Positions 53,426-64,000 of a DNA stretch of 64,000 nucleotides are shown piece after piece (within the stretch, counting starts at the first letter, position 1; the number at the start of each line of letters is the position of its first letter). The notes beneath the pieces were generated by a model that saw only the letters and a program-made list of their open reading frames with translations, did not search any database and had not been told where the DNA came from. Location of the stretch: positions 5,332,001 through 5,396,000 of the forward strand of contig CM082576.2 in assembly GCA_040954595.2 (NCBI GenBank). The letters are read 5' to 3'. Source of the DNA: Balanoglossus misakiensis (lineage: Eukaryota > Hemichordata). A program made the translations under genes and the position numbers.

Positions 53426-56400
53426 CTAGTAGCATGGACCAATGTGATCAACGATACCACTTCCTTCGGTTCCGTTGAAGAAGAAGAAGTTGTCATGCGG
53501 AGGATCTTTTCCTGAAACAGCCTGGACGAAATCACAGAGGGACGGTGACGGGGTCAATAGTTTCAAATTGTTACGTTACAATAAGTTATCAGTTGTGCGG
53601 GGTGAGAGTTACACAAGTAAAAGTCTGAGAATACTATTGCATACTTTACCTTAATCACTTCTTGGCCAACTACGCCACCAACCACAGCACATGTGGGACT
53701 CAGCTCTCCCATACAGAATCTACGGGGGATGAAGGACAACATGAATGAGAAATCATGATGACAGAAAGGGTTCAGCATGTTTCGGATTGCAGAAGAACAT
53801 AAAACAAACAGACATACATACATACACATACAGATGCAACCGATCCCATAATTTATAAGGTCCCACTGGTATACAACTTGTATATGTATATACAAATGGG
53901 ACCTAAAATGTCACAAAAGTGAAAACGATTCGACCATGTCTCTTTAATCTACGCCATTCATGTATTTAACTTAATTTGGCAGATCACAAACTTTGGAACT
54001 TTGGAAGCAAGGTCCAATTTGAAGAGGTGATGACTGAAACTCGATCAAGTCTACAGTTGATGGATGACTATCATCCTTCACGGAAGCTAATTCTTCGCGA
54101 AAAAAAAGAGTCCATGATAGAATACTTGTCAAGTGAGGAATACTCTAACAATAAGGCTAATACAGTGAAATTTTCAATTTGTCAATATTAGTTCCATTAG
54201 GCACAATCCACGCATTCGTAAGAGCCGTCTTGAAACTGAATAATGCAGACGCAATTCAGTTACCATGGAAATACACAAGCCATTTCGTTAACACCATCAC
54301 CTTCTCGTTAACGGTTCGCGATTTTCCATTTTCTGAAAACACCATTTCTCTTTGCTCCCTCATCACACTTCGAATGTTTACTCTCAAAACACTGTAATAA
54401 CGATGCCGAAGTGCGACTACATGATGTTGTACCAGAGCAATAAATGTTCATTTCAACCGACAGTAACCTTTGGCATCAAGAGCACCCACCAACGCCTCAT
54501 CACTTTAGCGTAATACAGAAATGTAAAAAAAGATCACGATTTCCTGTCTTATCACGAGAAAGGATAGAAAACTGTAAATCAAGAAAAGTGAGTAATATAA
54601 ATCTGTCGGTTCTTCACTCAAGGGAATAATGAACATGGAGGCTTGTGATTGGACGACCGTAATCATCGGAGATATTCATGTATTCTGAAATGTGACATCA
54701 CCTTGTGAAATCGCCGTTCACTTTGTCTTGGTTCACCTTGATCTCGTTCATGACTTCATCTCGAAGTTTCAGCAGGCGGTCTTCATCCTCCTCCGAGTGT
54801 TGTCGGCAGGGATCTCGGCCATGGTCCTCTCGAAATTTCAGTAAAACTGGTCGAGAATCAAACAGAAAGGCATTGACAGAAATGCCATGGTAAAATATGA
54901 TTTTTTATGACAACTGCAAACATGGACAAACAAGAAAAGTCTGTCTCTTCCGTTCACTCAGTGGCATTAGCACATAAAATGTATATTTCTGAAAACACAA
55001 AGGAAGAGATTGTCATGACAGTACAGACATATCTGAGTAGAAGTCTGAATAGGTGGGTTACCAGGGTAGCCAAGAGCTGACCCAGTTGGAAAGGAATTTC
55101 TGATCTCTACAGGTCAAATGACACACATGGAGATGTGTCAAAATTCTCATTTCACTTGAGATTATTTTTCTAGGTACTTACTTTGCATGAGGAAATAGAT
55201 ACTTGACAACCTCTTCAAGGACTTCACCGCTTTTTCTTCCGTCCAATCAACGGACAACGCTTCTTGCAATCGGCAGTATTTCGCACTTTTCTTTGTAATG
55301 ACTGTTTCGGCCACTGACACTTTGGCTTTTTTGTCCGTGTGGTTCTCTTTGGACGGTTCATGTTTGATCACTTTGTGTTTTTCTCTGTGGGAGAGAAAAA
55401 GAGTCCACTGATTATACGCTATTTGCAATTGAGCTCAAAATAAGTGTCCAACAAATGCATGATCAGATATAATGCAAAAGTGCAATTTAAAGGGGACGTC
55501 TCCAAGGATGCTTTTTGCATATACGTCTCCAAGGAGGTTGGTTAGCCAATAGAAGTCATTGCATGTAAAATGTCACTATTTGTTGACTTCAAAGCAGTGA
55601 TGTGTATACACACAATGGCAATGGACCTTGACTTCATCACCTTTTTATGAAGTGTCCTAATTCTAAAATCCATTTTCATACCTGATAAATGCACACATGT
55701 AATTTATGGAATAGCTTTGTATTAACAGTGTGACTGTATACATTGTAACTGCAGGGACGACTAATTTCGGAAGAAGGGTTTTGTAGTGCCTTCAGTATAA
55801 GATGCAAAGAGATCATAGATTTGAAATTCCCTTTTAGGAAGTCTAAATCCCTTTATAAACTGTGGTATACACGTAGGAAGCACAACGCCGTATTTCACGC
55901 AGGGAGCTGGCAGTAAAGGGTGTGCAAAACCACGCAAAACAATCTCGTTGGAAAAACACAGAAAAAAAACAATCAGTACTCACTCAACATAGTTGTGCTC
56001 AACAAGATCAGAAAACATGTATCCGTAATATCCAAAGACGTCACAGGCAAAAAACTTGACTTTACTTTCATGGCAGATCTCGTTGATTTTAAGCAGTGTT
56101 TTACGATCGCAGCATGTGACACACACAATGTTGAACTTCTGGAAGAATTCTTTGGGTTTGTCACCGACACTACTGGTGTCGACCAGCACTTCAACATTTG
56201 GGTTCAGTTCTTTGGTGCTCTCCGCGGAAGCTTCTGCTCTCTGGAACGGAAAAACAAAAATTGTAAAACCTCTGATAGTGACACTTTTCAAAAAAAAAAG
56301 ATATGACTGTGGGATAAAGCCAAACAAAGTTACGAGTATCATGTGATTCTCGTTACTCAATGATATCTTTACGTTCAGTGCCAAATTTGAAATATTTTTT

Positions 56401-58575
56401 ACATTTGCACAAATTGTAGGTCGATGACCAGTTTTATGTCAATACATGTAGGCACTGACCCACCCGCAGAAGAAAAAAGGTGTATTTTGCAATCATTACT
56501 GACCACAAAAATGCAAAACCTGCAGGATTATGAGAATGCTGAAATCCCAGATAGGCATGTTACAATATCAAACCCCTTGCACAACATAAAGTCCCAAGGT
56601 AAGAAACAGTCACACATGCAGAGAGATATTATGCACCTCACCATTTTGCAATTCAAGAAAGTAATCTGAAAACTCATTATTTCTGGGAGAAATATGGGTA
56701 TTTATCTATTTTGAAACGGCACCATCACCCACATCATTATATCCTTTCCTAACTGCAAAAACATTTGTCGCAAATACACATGAGAATAGCTTTATACTAG
56801 TATAGTGAGGATGGCTGGCACCTTGGGGCCAATAAATTTTCCCCAACAAAAGCTCAATCTCTGAGACACAATTTGTGGACATTTCATTTCTCTTTTCAAT
56901 TACAGACACAATCAATTGCCCACTGTGGTCATGTTAACACAGTTTTATGTACAAACTCACAAGCGAACATCGTTAAGGGATGGCCTGACACGTTGTAGAC
57001 CTGGCCTACACAATTTCATATACACTGATGGTACATCTAATCCCGCAGTTTCAATTTCTAATATGCTAAATATTTTTCACACTTTGTATACTAAATGCTA
57101 TTACTTGTTTTGCATTTAAATCATGTTGAAACACACATTTTTCCAGTCTATCAAGAAATCATTAGTATGCATAATTAGTTGACACTGTTGAAATTAAGTT
57201 CCTAGGTCCACTTAAATTTCACTGTCGCTGGTAAAAATGCATGCTCCCGTGCTATGTTTTTTCCAGTACTTTTCAACAACAACAATAATAGTGATGTGTG
57301 TTAATAAACTACTTTTTCACCATGGTTAAGGGTTCTTCAGCAAATTTGAAGAAGAAATTTTAAGCAGATACACAAAACAAAAAAAGATCAAAAATGAGAC
57401 AAAATATGCAGCTATAAATGTCCAGCCTTTCAGCAGGATAAAACACTGCATATATGTAAGGTGTATTGTGAGTGTGTGAAATATGTAGTTGATGTTGAAG
57501 ACTTATCATGTACTGTACTTACATTCTTTCCAACAGAATCTCTTGTCACAAGGAATTGCGAGAACGCATCCTCTTCTGTCACATTGGAGTCGTCAAGAAG
57601 AGTAATCGACTTCAAACCAGACAGGACGACATTTTTACAAATCTCTGCACCCACACCTTTCAGTCCCACAAGCAGCATTTTAGAAGCTCTGAGTCTAGAA
57701 AACCACAAAGAGAAAGCATCCCAATTTATGTGGAGGGTCACGCACAATGTTTACATAAATACTAAAATAGACAAAAATCTTTCCCCAGGCTACACTACGT
57801 ACTTGCTGCTTTGAATCAGAGCCGCATTTGTACAAGCCTTTCAAAGTTTAGTGTTTGGTTTCTCAGGGAAGTTATTAAGCATACATGTATCTGCACATAA
57901 TTAGCTACGTCTGGTTTCGCTACATGTGCATGACCAAAACAGCTACTTCTGTACGCAGTAAGTTTTCTATAATTTTTCATACTATCCACATCATGATGAT
58001 GACGTAGAGGGCGCCACCCTCAGGTGTGCATGAGTGCATGTAGGGCATGTAGGACAGTAGTAGGACTGGCTTGCGTATATTTCCGTGCAATAGATATTAT
58101 ACATGTACATCTACTTGTATTGCTGTTCTGTCAAGATATCCGTAAGAACGATATAGGTATATTTCTAACGTATCATAAACAGCAGGCTTGTCGAAACAGA
58201 CAGCTGTCTTTGTGATGAAGTCCTTGTAATGCAAGTTGCAATATCGACTTGACGGATCTGGTTCTCTTAGTGGACACGACTCTACCCCATGGCAACGATA
58301 CCATGGCAATGAGGGTGAGTTAGGGTTAGGGTTAGGAGGGTTAGGGGTGGCAATGTGAGGGTGAGTTTAACCCTAACCCTAACCCTCCTAACCCTAACCC
58401 TAAAAACCATTGTATCGCCCATGGGGTATAGTCGTGTCCACTAAGAGAACCAGATCCGACTTGACACATCTCGTACTGCTCACCTTTTCTGAGCATCCAG
58501 CCCCCACAGACGGATCTGTCTGTCGTAAAGAGCCGCTTCATCTTCAGTAATTGCGTCGTTCTGTTGATCAGTCAT
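53426..58575 (-). CDS. SAE1: SUMO-activating enzyme subunit 1 (SAE1/AOS1)
   Basis: Small subunit of the heterodimeric SUMO E1. With UBA2 it adenylates the SUMO C-terminus using ATP before thioester transfer; it acts mainly in the nucleus. Seven exons on the minus strand: 58484-58575, 57523-57694, 55984-56240, 55182-55384, 54702-54846, 53650-53719 and 53426-53521. All borders are GT-AG and phases agree, giving 344 residues, about the usual length. Residues 16-31 contain LYDRQIRLWGLDAQKR, the E1 N-terminal motif with its arginines. The nucleotide-binding loop is VGLKGVGAE (about 40-48), followed by LLDD near 63. Exon 3 has VCVTCCDR and FFACDVFGYYGYMF. Exon 5 has LLKFREDHGRDP; exon 6 has CAVVGGVVGQEVIK; exon 7 has DPPHDNFFFFNG and ends HIGPCY. 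There is no catalytic cysteine domain, as expected, since that lies in UBA2. It is divergently paired with SRP14. Confidence 0.97.
53858..53904. repeat. foldback in SAE1 intron 5
   Basis: AGGTCCCA at 53858-53865 and TGGGACCT at 53897-53904 pair perfectly around an interior of TATAC/GTATA words; flanking TTATA and TAAAA extend it weakly. It lies in the intron between the coding exons at 54702-54846 and 53650-53719. Confidence 0.6.
58253..58458. mobile_element. MITE-like foldback with inverted TTAGGG-type repeats
   Basis: A 206-base element in SAE1 intron 1. Terminal arms starting CGGATCTGGTTCTCTTAG are inverted at the other end with one mismatch over about 40 bases. The arms continue imperfectly through ATGG/GATAC words into TTAGGG repeats on the left (58320-58347) and CCCTAA repeats on the right (58373-58403), so the repeats themselves are inverted. 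The direct repeat ACTTGA flanks the element (58247-58252 and 58459-58464). Counting bases shared with the element end, it can be read as eight or nine bases (CGACTTGAC), which would fit hAT-like or Mutator-like insertion. It has no coding capacity. Confidence 0.85.
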
Positions 58576-58809
58576 TGTTTCAGTAGATTTTGGCGACTTC
58601 ATTCAAACAAACCGCACATGTGAAATTTCTTACTGCAGTTCCGGTTACGATGCATTGTGGGACATCGTCTATAACGACTAAAGCGATTGGGTTTTAGTGC
58701 CTATACCCCCATAATATTGACCAATCAAACGAATTCTTCTTTTAGTGAATGGTGAGTGACCTGGACCCGGAAGAAGCCATTTGTGATTGTACACAACAAA
58801 CCTACCACC
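58576..58809. promoter_or_regulatory. SAE1-SRP14 bidirectional promoter
   Basis: The two start codons face away from each other across 234 bases. There is no clear TATA box. A CCAAT (58721-58725), a reverse CCAAT (ATTGG, 58686-58690), an ETS-type CCGGAAG (58767-58773), a reverse-type TTCCGG (58639-58644) and GCATTGTGGGA (58652-58662) are visible. These are typical of divergent housekeeping promoters in animals. Shared control is inferred from the spacing. Confidence 0.75.
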
Positions 58810-60501
58810 ATGGTTCTCCTTGAAAACGACGCCGTGAGTACGATCGAAGTGATTTTTAACTAGATTTCGTGCACTCATTTACTATATTCTATGACATTTG
58901 AAGACTATATAGTTTTATAATGATATTTCTACCTCCCGTTTCAGTTCCTGAATGAATTGACGAAACTGTTCCAAAAAACTCGAACAGCTGGTACTGCATG
59001 GCTCACAATGAAGAAATGTAAGTTAACATTGATTTCTCACTTTATAATCATCATGTAATGTAATATTCACGCACTTGTATGTTACTATCATTGACTAAAA
59101 GGGAAGGCTGATAATTCCATTTCATAGAGAATCGCCCAAACGTTTTGTAGAGGTAGGTTGAGCTTAGAGATTATCAACACACTGTACTGTAGGTAAAGGT
59201 GAGGTATGGGTTAGGGTAGCTATTTGTGTGTGTATGGGGGGAGGGGGGGGGGGGCTATTCCTGATTACATTATAACGTGTAGGATCTAGTGCATGGGAAT
59301 ACCCCCAGTTTGAAGAGAGGGGCTTTTATGAAGCATTTATAGCAATCATCATTATGGTTATTAACAAACATTGATGGATTGTAATATTTTTAGATCACGG
59401 CCAGACGAAACCCAAACCGAGAGCAAGTAGAGGGGATTCTCACGAACACACTGAACAGAAATGTCTTCTTAGAGCATCAAATGGGAAGAAAAAAATTAGT
59501 ACTGTGGTAAGTTTTTTGGTAAAATAATCTTGGTTTGTCTGAGTAGAGAACACTAGTCAACGATTTAAACCTGTTATTTACAAGTGAGATTTATTAAATT
59601 TCTTGCTGTGTTGCCATGCAGTGAGAATGAAAAGAACGTATTGTAAATTGCAGCGGTGAAATGTCAAAGTATATATCCTTTCCAAAATTGGAAAAATCCT
59701 TTCCAGATTCATCTTCTACTTCTGATAGATCAAACAACCGCTTTTCATGTTGAATATCATTATATGTGATGAAGACTTATGAAAGCAATGTTGAAGTGGC
59801 AAGCAAATTTCCAATCAGTTTTGAAGGTGTTCTTTTAATGAAAAAAAAATGACTCGCATATTTCTTTTGATTATGGCACTCGGCTAATATTAATTGATGG
59901 GTCACTCCTATCAGAGGTGAAATAGTGCATATACCGTATCCCATTATTGGAATAAAACTAGCAATTATAAATAAACATCATTTTTTATGGTATCTTTTCC
60001 ACAGATTTCTTCAAAAGATGTTAACAAGTTTCAGATGGTAAGTGAACCATATCTCATAATGAAGACACAGAAATGCATGTTGGGATGTGTCCATCCAGTT
60101 ACTGATGTAATAATTACATCATTTGACATTCAAGAAATACCATTTGTAATTTTCTTCCCAGTTTTTCTCTGTCTCTCGGGTGTTCTGCAGTGGCATGTTA
60201 TTGCGCCCTCTATGCATGAATATTACCATTCTTCTGTTTACATTACACCATATTGGCTTCCAAAGACTGTTGTATTTTAGATTCCAATGAAACTGAGCTT
60301 CATAAAGTACATCGATAAAGAAATCATTATTCTAAATGTAAGGCAGCAAAGCATTTCTCACAAATAATCTGACAATGACATTTTCTCTCTCCCTGTTTTC
60401 ATCAGGCGTATGCAACGGTTCTAAAAGCGAACATGGACAGTTTGAAGAAGAGAGATAAGAGCTCCAAGGGAAAAGGCAAAAAGTCAAAAGCAACGCAGTA
60501 A
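58810..60501 (+). CDS. SRP14: signal recognition particle 14 kDa protein (SRP14)
   Basis: Alu-domain protein of the signal recognition particle. With SRP9 it binds the 5' domain of SRP RNA and slows elongation while the ribosome docks at the endoplasmic reticulum. Five exons: 58810-58833, 58945-59017, 59394-59506, 60005-60037 and 60406-60501, all GT-AG with agreeing phases, giving 112 residues. The start MVLLENDAFLNELTKLFQK is the conserved family N-terminus. The middle has KKYHGQTKPKP and then CLLRASNGKKKISTV. The C-terminal part has KDVNKFQMAYATVLKANM, then a lysine-rich tail (KKRDKSSKGKGKKSK) expected to contact RNA. It lacks the alanine-rich tail of the human protein, which is normal for other animals. 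A variant poly(A) signal ATTAAA lies at 60846-60851. Confidence 0.97.
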
Positions 60502-60851
60502 TGCTGACGTCAGAGATACTGTTATGAATATTCTTTTAATTTTATCGTACGTCATCTGGGTACCATGAACATTGAGTCAGTGGTTTGCACGTAATCATTA
60601 GTTTGGAGCAGCAACTTTAGCAGTTGTCAACAAACCTTGGTGTCTACTACCCAGAATGGAATACCAGAACATTGAAACCCGGGCTGCCATCATTTAACTT
60701 TTATGAATTCCAGTCGTTTCAGCTCGTGTCAAGTTTGTTTTCCCCTGCTTTTTTATGTTCTGAAAATGTGCAGTAAATTTATGTACACCTCATTTTTTTG
60801 AGAATGCTTGAATCAAGCTTGTCTCTCAATTTGTTTTTGATTATTATTAAA

Positions 60852-61929
60852 GTCTGTGACAGAAAAAAAACAGCTTGTTGGCCAATTATTTGAATGCGGG
60901 TCGTGATGAGTTATCCAGTATATTCTGTAACTCATAGTTGCAGACACAATCCTAACTGATTCTTTTTCAAGGAATGTTAATCTGTGTTTTGGCCACTGGT
61001 GGCGTTAGCAACTGTGTCCCTGTATGTGACATGTACTGCTTCAAACACGGCCTGGGAGAATCTGGTGTTTACATTATTGAAGGACTGGCACTAACAATTA
61101 TACGTTACATTTCAAAGCAAGATGAGATACATGATGAATACATTTATCATGATACTATGAATCAATAAATAATTACTCTTTACCCCCCCCCCCCCAAATA
61201 AAGTACTACTTGCATCAATACCTGTTCCACCATTAAACTAAACAATAGACAGTCCTGGTCATATAGAAATATCTAGAATAAATGAAAAGTTAGATTAATT
61301 GGATGTGGAGTCTGTATTAAAACACTACAATATATGGCTAAAGCAATCAAGTGCATATAGAATTTATAGTACCGTATCGGGTCAGTGATATCTGACTAAT
61401 TTCAGACACACAAAGGCTCGACCAATTAGTGTACAACACACAAATGGTCTTTTGAAACCCACTCATGCGAATCGAAAATGTGCCTATAATTACAATTCAG
61501 TGACAACTGACATCTAATAAAATTAAACTGGAAATAGTTGAAAAGTCAGTGACAAAAAATAAATTCATTTGGAAATGTTTCATATTCAACATTCTTTTTA
61601 AACTCGTGAGCTTATGTGGTGCAAATGTTTGATATGACAGACATCTGACTTGATATGTGAATTAATTGTACTTATGAAAAATTGTAATTGTTATGAAAAT
61701 AAAAGTGCAGTACAAATGTAGATACAGATCGATACCACTTCACAATTATTGTACAAAAATACATAGCCTGAGATTGGTATATTTTTTTAACATCAGAAAC
61801 AAAAATTGTGTGAATAACAAAAAGACGTTCAAAATATTGCTCCGTGAAACTGTTACTCATTTCCCCTGATGTTGGTCAAGCCACAATATGGGAAATGTTT
61901 GGCAGAACCAAACTGTAGAGGCGGTTGAT
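60852..61929. other. spacer between SRP14 and the receptor gene
   Basis: About 1.1 kb with no exon recognised. It contains a poly(C) run near 61185 and should include the 3' UTR of the minus-strand receptor gene. Confidence 0.5.
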
Positions 61930-63756
61930 TTAAAACTCTGCAATGCTGTCGGCTCTTCCGCTGTCGACTGTCTCGTTGGTGTGGCCCTGCTTCTCGCGAT
62001 CGCCGTCGTCCTCATATTTCCCCGACTTGCAAGATGGCGACGAGCACCCACAGATGACGCCGCAACACCAGAATCCGCAGCCTTTTGACGTGCTCACTCC
62101 GATGTCGACAGAGGGTTTGGTCTGCGTCTTTGCAAGATCCAGCTCTGTTTGCAACTGGAAAACGGTGGAAGGGATATGGGTGAACAGCAGCGTAGTGCAC
62201 TGCAGTACAGTGTGGTGTGGTGAGGGTAGTGCTGTGTTCTGTTGTGTAGCGTACACACACATGGAAAGTGGCAGTCTTCACAACTTACTTTTGCTAAAAT
62301 ATTGAAGTTTTGTAGTCAGCAAAAATATATTTTAGTAAATCATTAGGTTTTGTGTTCTACAGCTTTACAGATACTTTATAAAGGCCAGGGGCGACTAAAT
62401 TATAGCATATAGGGCCTAGGCCTAGATGCAAAATTTGCATCATGTAGTGCCCATTCCTAAATTCACCTCACCGGGAATCAGGGATTTAAAGACTTGAATT
62501 ATTGTTTGTCTTATCCAAAGATGTGATAATTTACCGAATCCGTCAAAGCTGGAGGATTTTGTTATAGATTAACTTTCGTAATTCCTGCCCAGTGTAGCAG
62601 TTTGAAACCGTATTTTGATGAATCGTGGGGATATGAAGTAAAACGGCAGGGGAGATAAAAATAATGATAGATGGTCGTGTCAGTAACATTTAGTCTAGTC
62701 CTTCAGAAACGCAAGAGAGAAGCAACATGTATCACTCCAGATTATCATGATAATGTAAACTGAGTGGGCGAATTGCTAGGTGAAAACGGCTATCTAATAT
62801 ACGCACATCCCCCCCCCCCCCCCACACACACACACACGGCCCCCAATGTTCTCACACTTTAATGTATAGCTATAGGCTAATCACTACCTGTTGAATTCTG
62901 TCCTTCAGTTCGGATTGCTCTTCCGCATGCACGTGTTTTGAAGATTCATAAGAATGGTTGGTGGACTGTGCTTTGTTCATGGTAGAAACTGGCTGGCCCT
63001 CAGGATACTTCTTCACGGATAAAATCTTGAAGGACATAAAAAAAAGTTAGACAGGAAATTACTTCTCCTTGCTGGTTCTAAGACGACTAACATGGCAATT
63101 CGCTGTTTCTCTTCCTTTGGTAATAGGCTATTTTTTTTTACGAAATTGTTTCTTCGCGTGAAGTCAGTTCAATTGGCTTCGGCTCTTCATCCGCGTGCCC
63201 CCGGCAAGGACATCTTTTGCGTACGTATAGCAGTATACCTGGAATGCCCGTTAGCCATACTGTGTCGTGCAATCGATTCCATGGCTGCTTCGTCAACTCA
63301 CAATACAATAACCAGAGTTTTGCAATCATCGAGTGGGTTATGTAGTAAACTGAACGACGTGACAATTCATATTTCTCGTATGAAAGGACACTGTTTCCAA
63401 TTTCAGCACGGGATGCTTTGGTGACCTAGCCTTTTGGCATTTGGTGGAAAGTCTGCTTATAACGACATACATTATACAGACACAATTAACCTTCTCCGAC
63501 TGTGATTTGATATCCATGTGTTGAACCGTTTTAAATTGTGATCTATCAATGCGCCTAACCAACGTACCTTAGGCACAAATACAAGAAGCAGTGTTATCGA
63601 TGTACAGAATATATCGATGGCCGACAGAAAGCCAAACAATGCATCGGCGTTGTGGTTTATCACTGGGCTGACAGCAACACCAATTACCGATAAAACGATG
63701 ACGTTGTAAACACTCATTCCAATATACTTGCTGTCGTTCAGGGCAGGTATGGAAAC
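61930..63756 (-). CDS. GABA-B-type class C receptor, C-terminal part
   Basis: The last three coding exons of a minus-strand gene whose 5' part lies beyond the window. Exons are 63568-63756 (63 residues), 62888-63025 (46) and 61930-62154 (74 plus stop), all phase 0. The first begins VSIPALNDSKYIGMSVYNV, the signature before transmembrane helix 6 of GABA-B receptors; two hydrophobic helices (6 and 7) follow, ending TLLLVFVPK. The second is a polar linker ending with ELKDRIQQ, which continues across the splice into LQTELDLAKTQ, a heptad pattern matching the start of the GABA-B coiled coil used for subunit pairing. The tail then has a cysteine cluster (CGFWCCGVICGCSSPSC) and ends ADSIAEF. The cytoplasmic tail is short for the family. 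Whether it is subunit 1, subunit 2 or a lineage-specific GABA-B-like receptor cannot be told from this part. Confidence 0.88.
62155..62887 (-). other. receptor intron with poly(C)-(CA)n tract
   Basis: An intron of 733 bases between the last two receptor exons. It contains a run of about 15 C followed by (AC)n at 62809-62837, close to the upstream exon. No other feature is seen. Confidence 0.8.
63026..63567 (-). other. receptor intron
   Basis: An intron of 542 bases, from donor gtacgt to acceptor tatgtccttcaag. No exon or repeat is recognised inside. Confidence 0.8.
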
Positions 63757-64000
63757 CTGAGGTAAATACAAAAAAATGTTGTGTTTTACCGATTGCAACT
63801 GAGGTTCGCAGGGCTATTTCCTTCAAAATGGAAATAACACTTCATTGAAACTCTTCCTAATTCGGGCTCTTTAGGAGTCACCGCTCGTCAATAATAGCGA
63901 AGACTTCGAAAGTCTATTACGAGTATGCGAAAATTGTGTTAGCAGGGGGAAGTGCATATAGCAATTGCTTGTCGTGTAATTTTCTTCTCAATAGGGTACA
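63757..64000 (-). other. receptor intron, start beyond the window
   Basis: Sequence upstream of the transmembrane-6 exon on the minus strand. The acceptor (gtatttacctcag) is at its left end. No further receptor exon is recognisable before the window ends. Confidence 0.7.

Noticed and set aside
58318-58410. A true chromosome end suggested by TTAGGG/CCCTAA
   Set aside because: The repeats are few, inverted, bounded by matching terminal repeats, and sit inside an intron of an intact gene.

Overview
The window is animal (metazoan) nuclear DNA: short coding exons with GT-AG introns, long gene-poor spacers full of microsatellites, and no bacterial-style gene packing. The recognisable genes are globin X-like globins, eclosion-hormone-like peptide precursors, SAE1, SRP14 and a GABA-B-type receptor. 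Together they suggest a marine invertebrate. A deuterostome such as an echinoderm or hemichordate is my best guess, because eclosion-hormone-type peptides are known in echinoderms as well as arthropods, but the sequence alone does not settle the phylum.

Layout. (1) 1-3628: the 3' end of a globin (globin A). The window opens inside the tail of its second exon, and its last exon is at 3458-3628. (2) 3629-14900: spacer with a pentanucleotide array and foldback repeats. (3) 14972-16701: a complete three-exon globin (globin B) of 178 residues with an MGC N-terminus typical of membrane-anchored globin X, and a TATA box just upstream. (4) 16702-25515: spacer with a CCAAT/TATA promoter-like cluster at 17.4-17.6 kb that has no recognised gene. 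(5) 25905-26150, minus: a small secreted six-cysteine peptide precursor with eclosion-hormone-like spacing. (6) 26151-45110: about 19 kb in which I recognise no gene. (7) 45155-45620, minus: a tentative pair of 5' exons with weak Spec3/Stum resemblance. (8) 47424-47807, minus: a second eclosion-hormone-like precursor with eight cysteines. (9) 47808-53248: spacer with a long TATG array. (10) 53426-58575, minus: SAE1, seven exons, complete, 344 residues. (11) 58810-60501, plus: SRP14, five exons, complete, 112 residues, head-to-head with SAE1 across 234 bp. (12) 61930-63756, minus: the last three exons of a GABA-B-type class C receptor whose 5' part lies beyond the window.

The genes do not form a pathway. 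SAE1 and SRP14 are housekeeping genes that probably share a bidirectional promoter. The globins are a local tandem pair. The two peptide precursors lie about 21 kb apart on the same strand, share cysteine spacing, and both have a splice acceptor directly against the start codon, so they look like local paralogues. The most interesting items are this peptide pair, especially the eight-cysteine copy with a doubled C-x3-C-x2-C module, and a foldback element in SAE1 intron 1 whose arms carry inverted TTAGGG-type repeats. Exon boundaries were worked out by hand from reading frame, splice sites and remembered family conservation; no database search was run.
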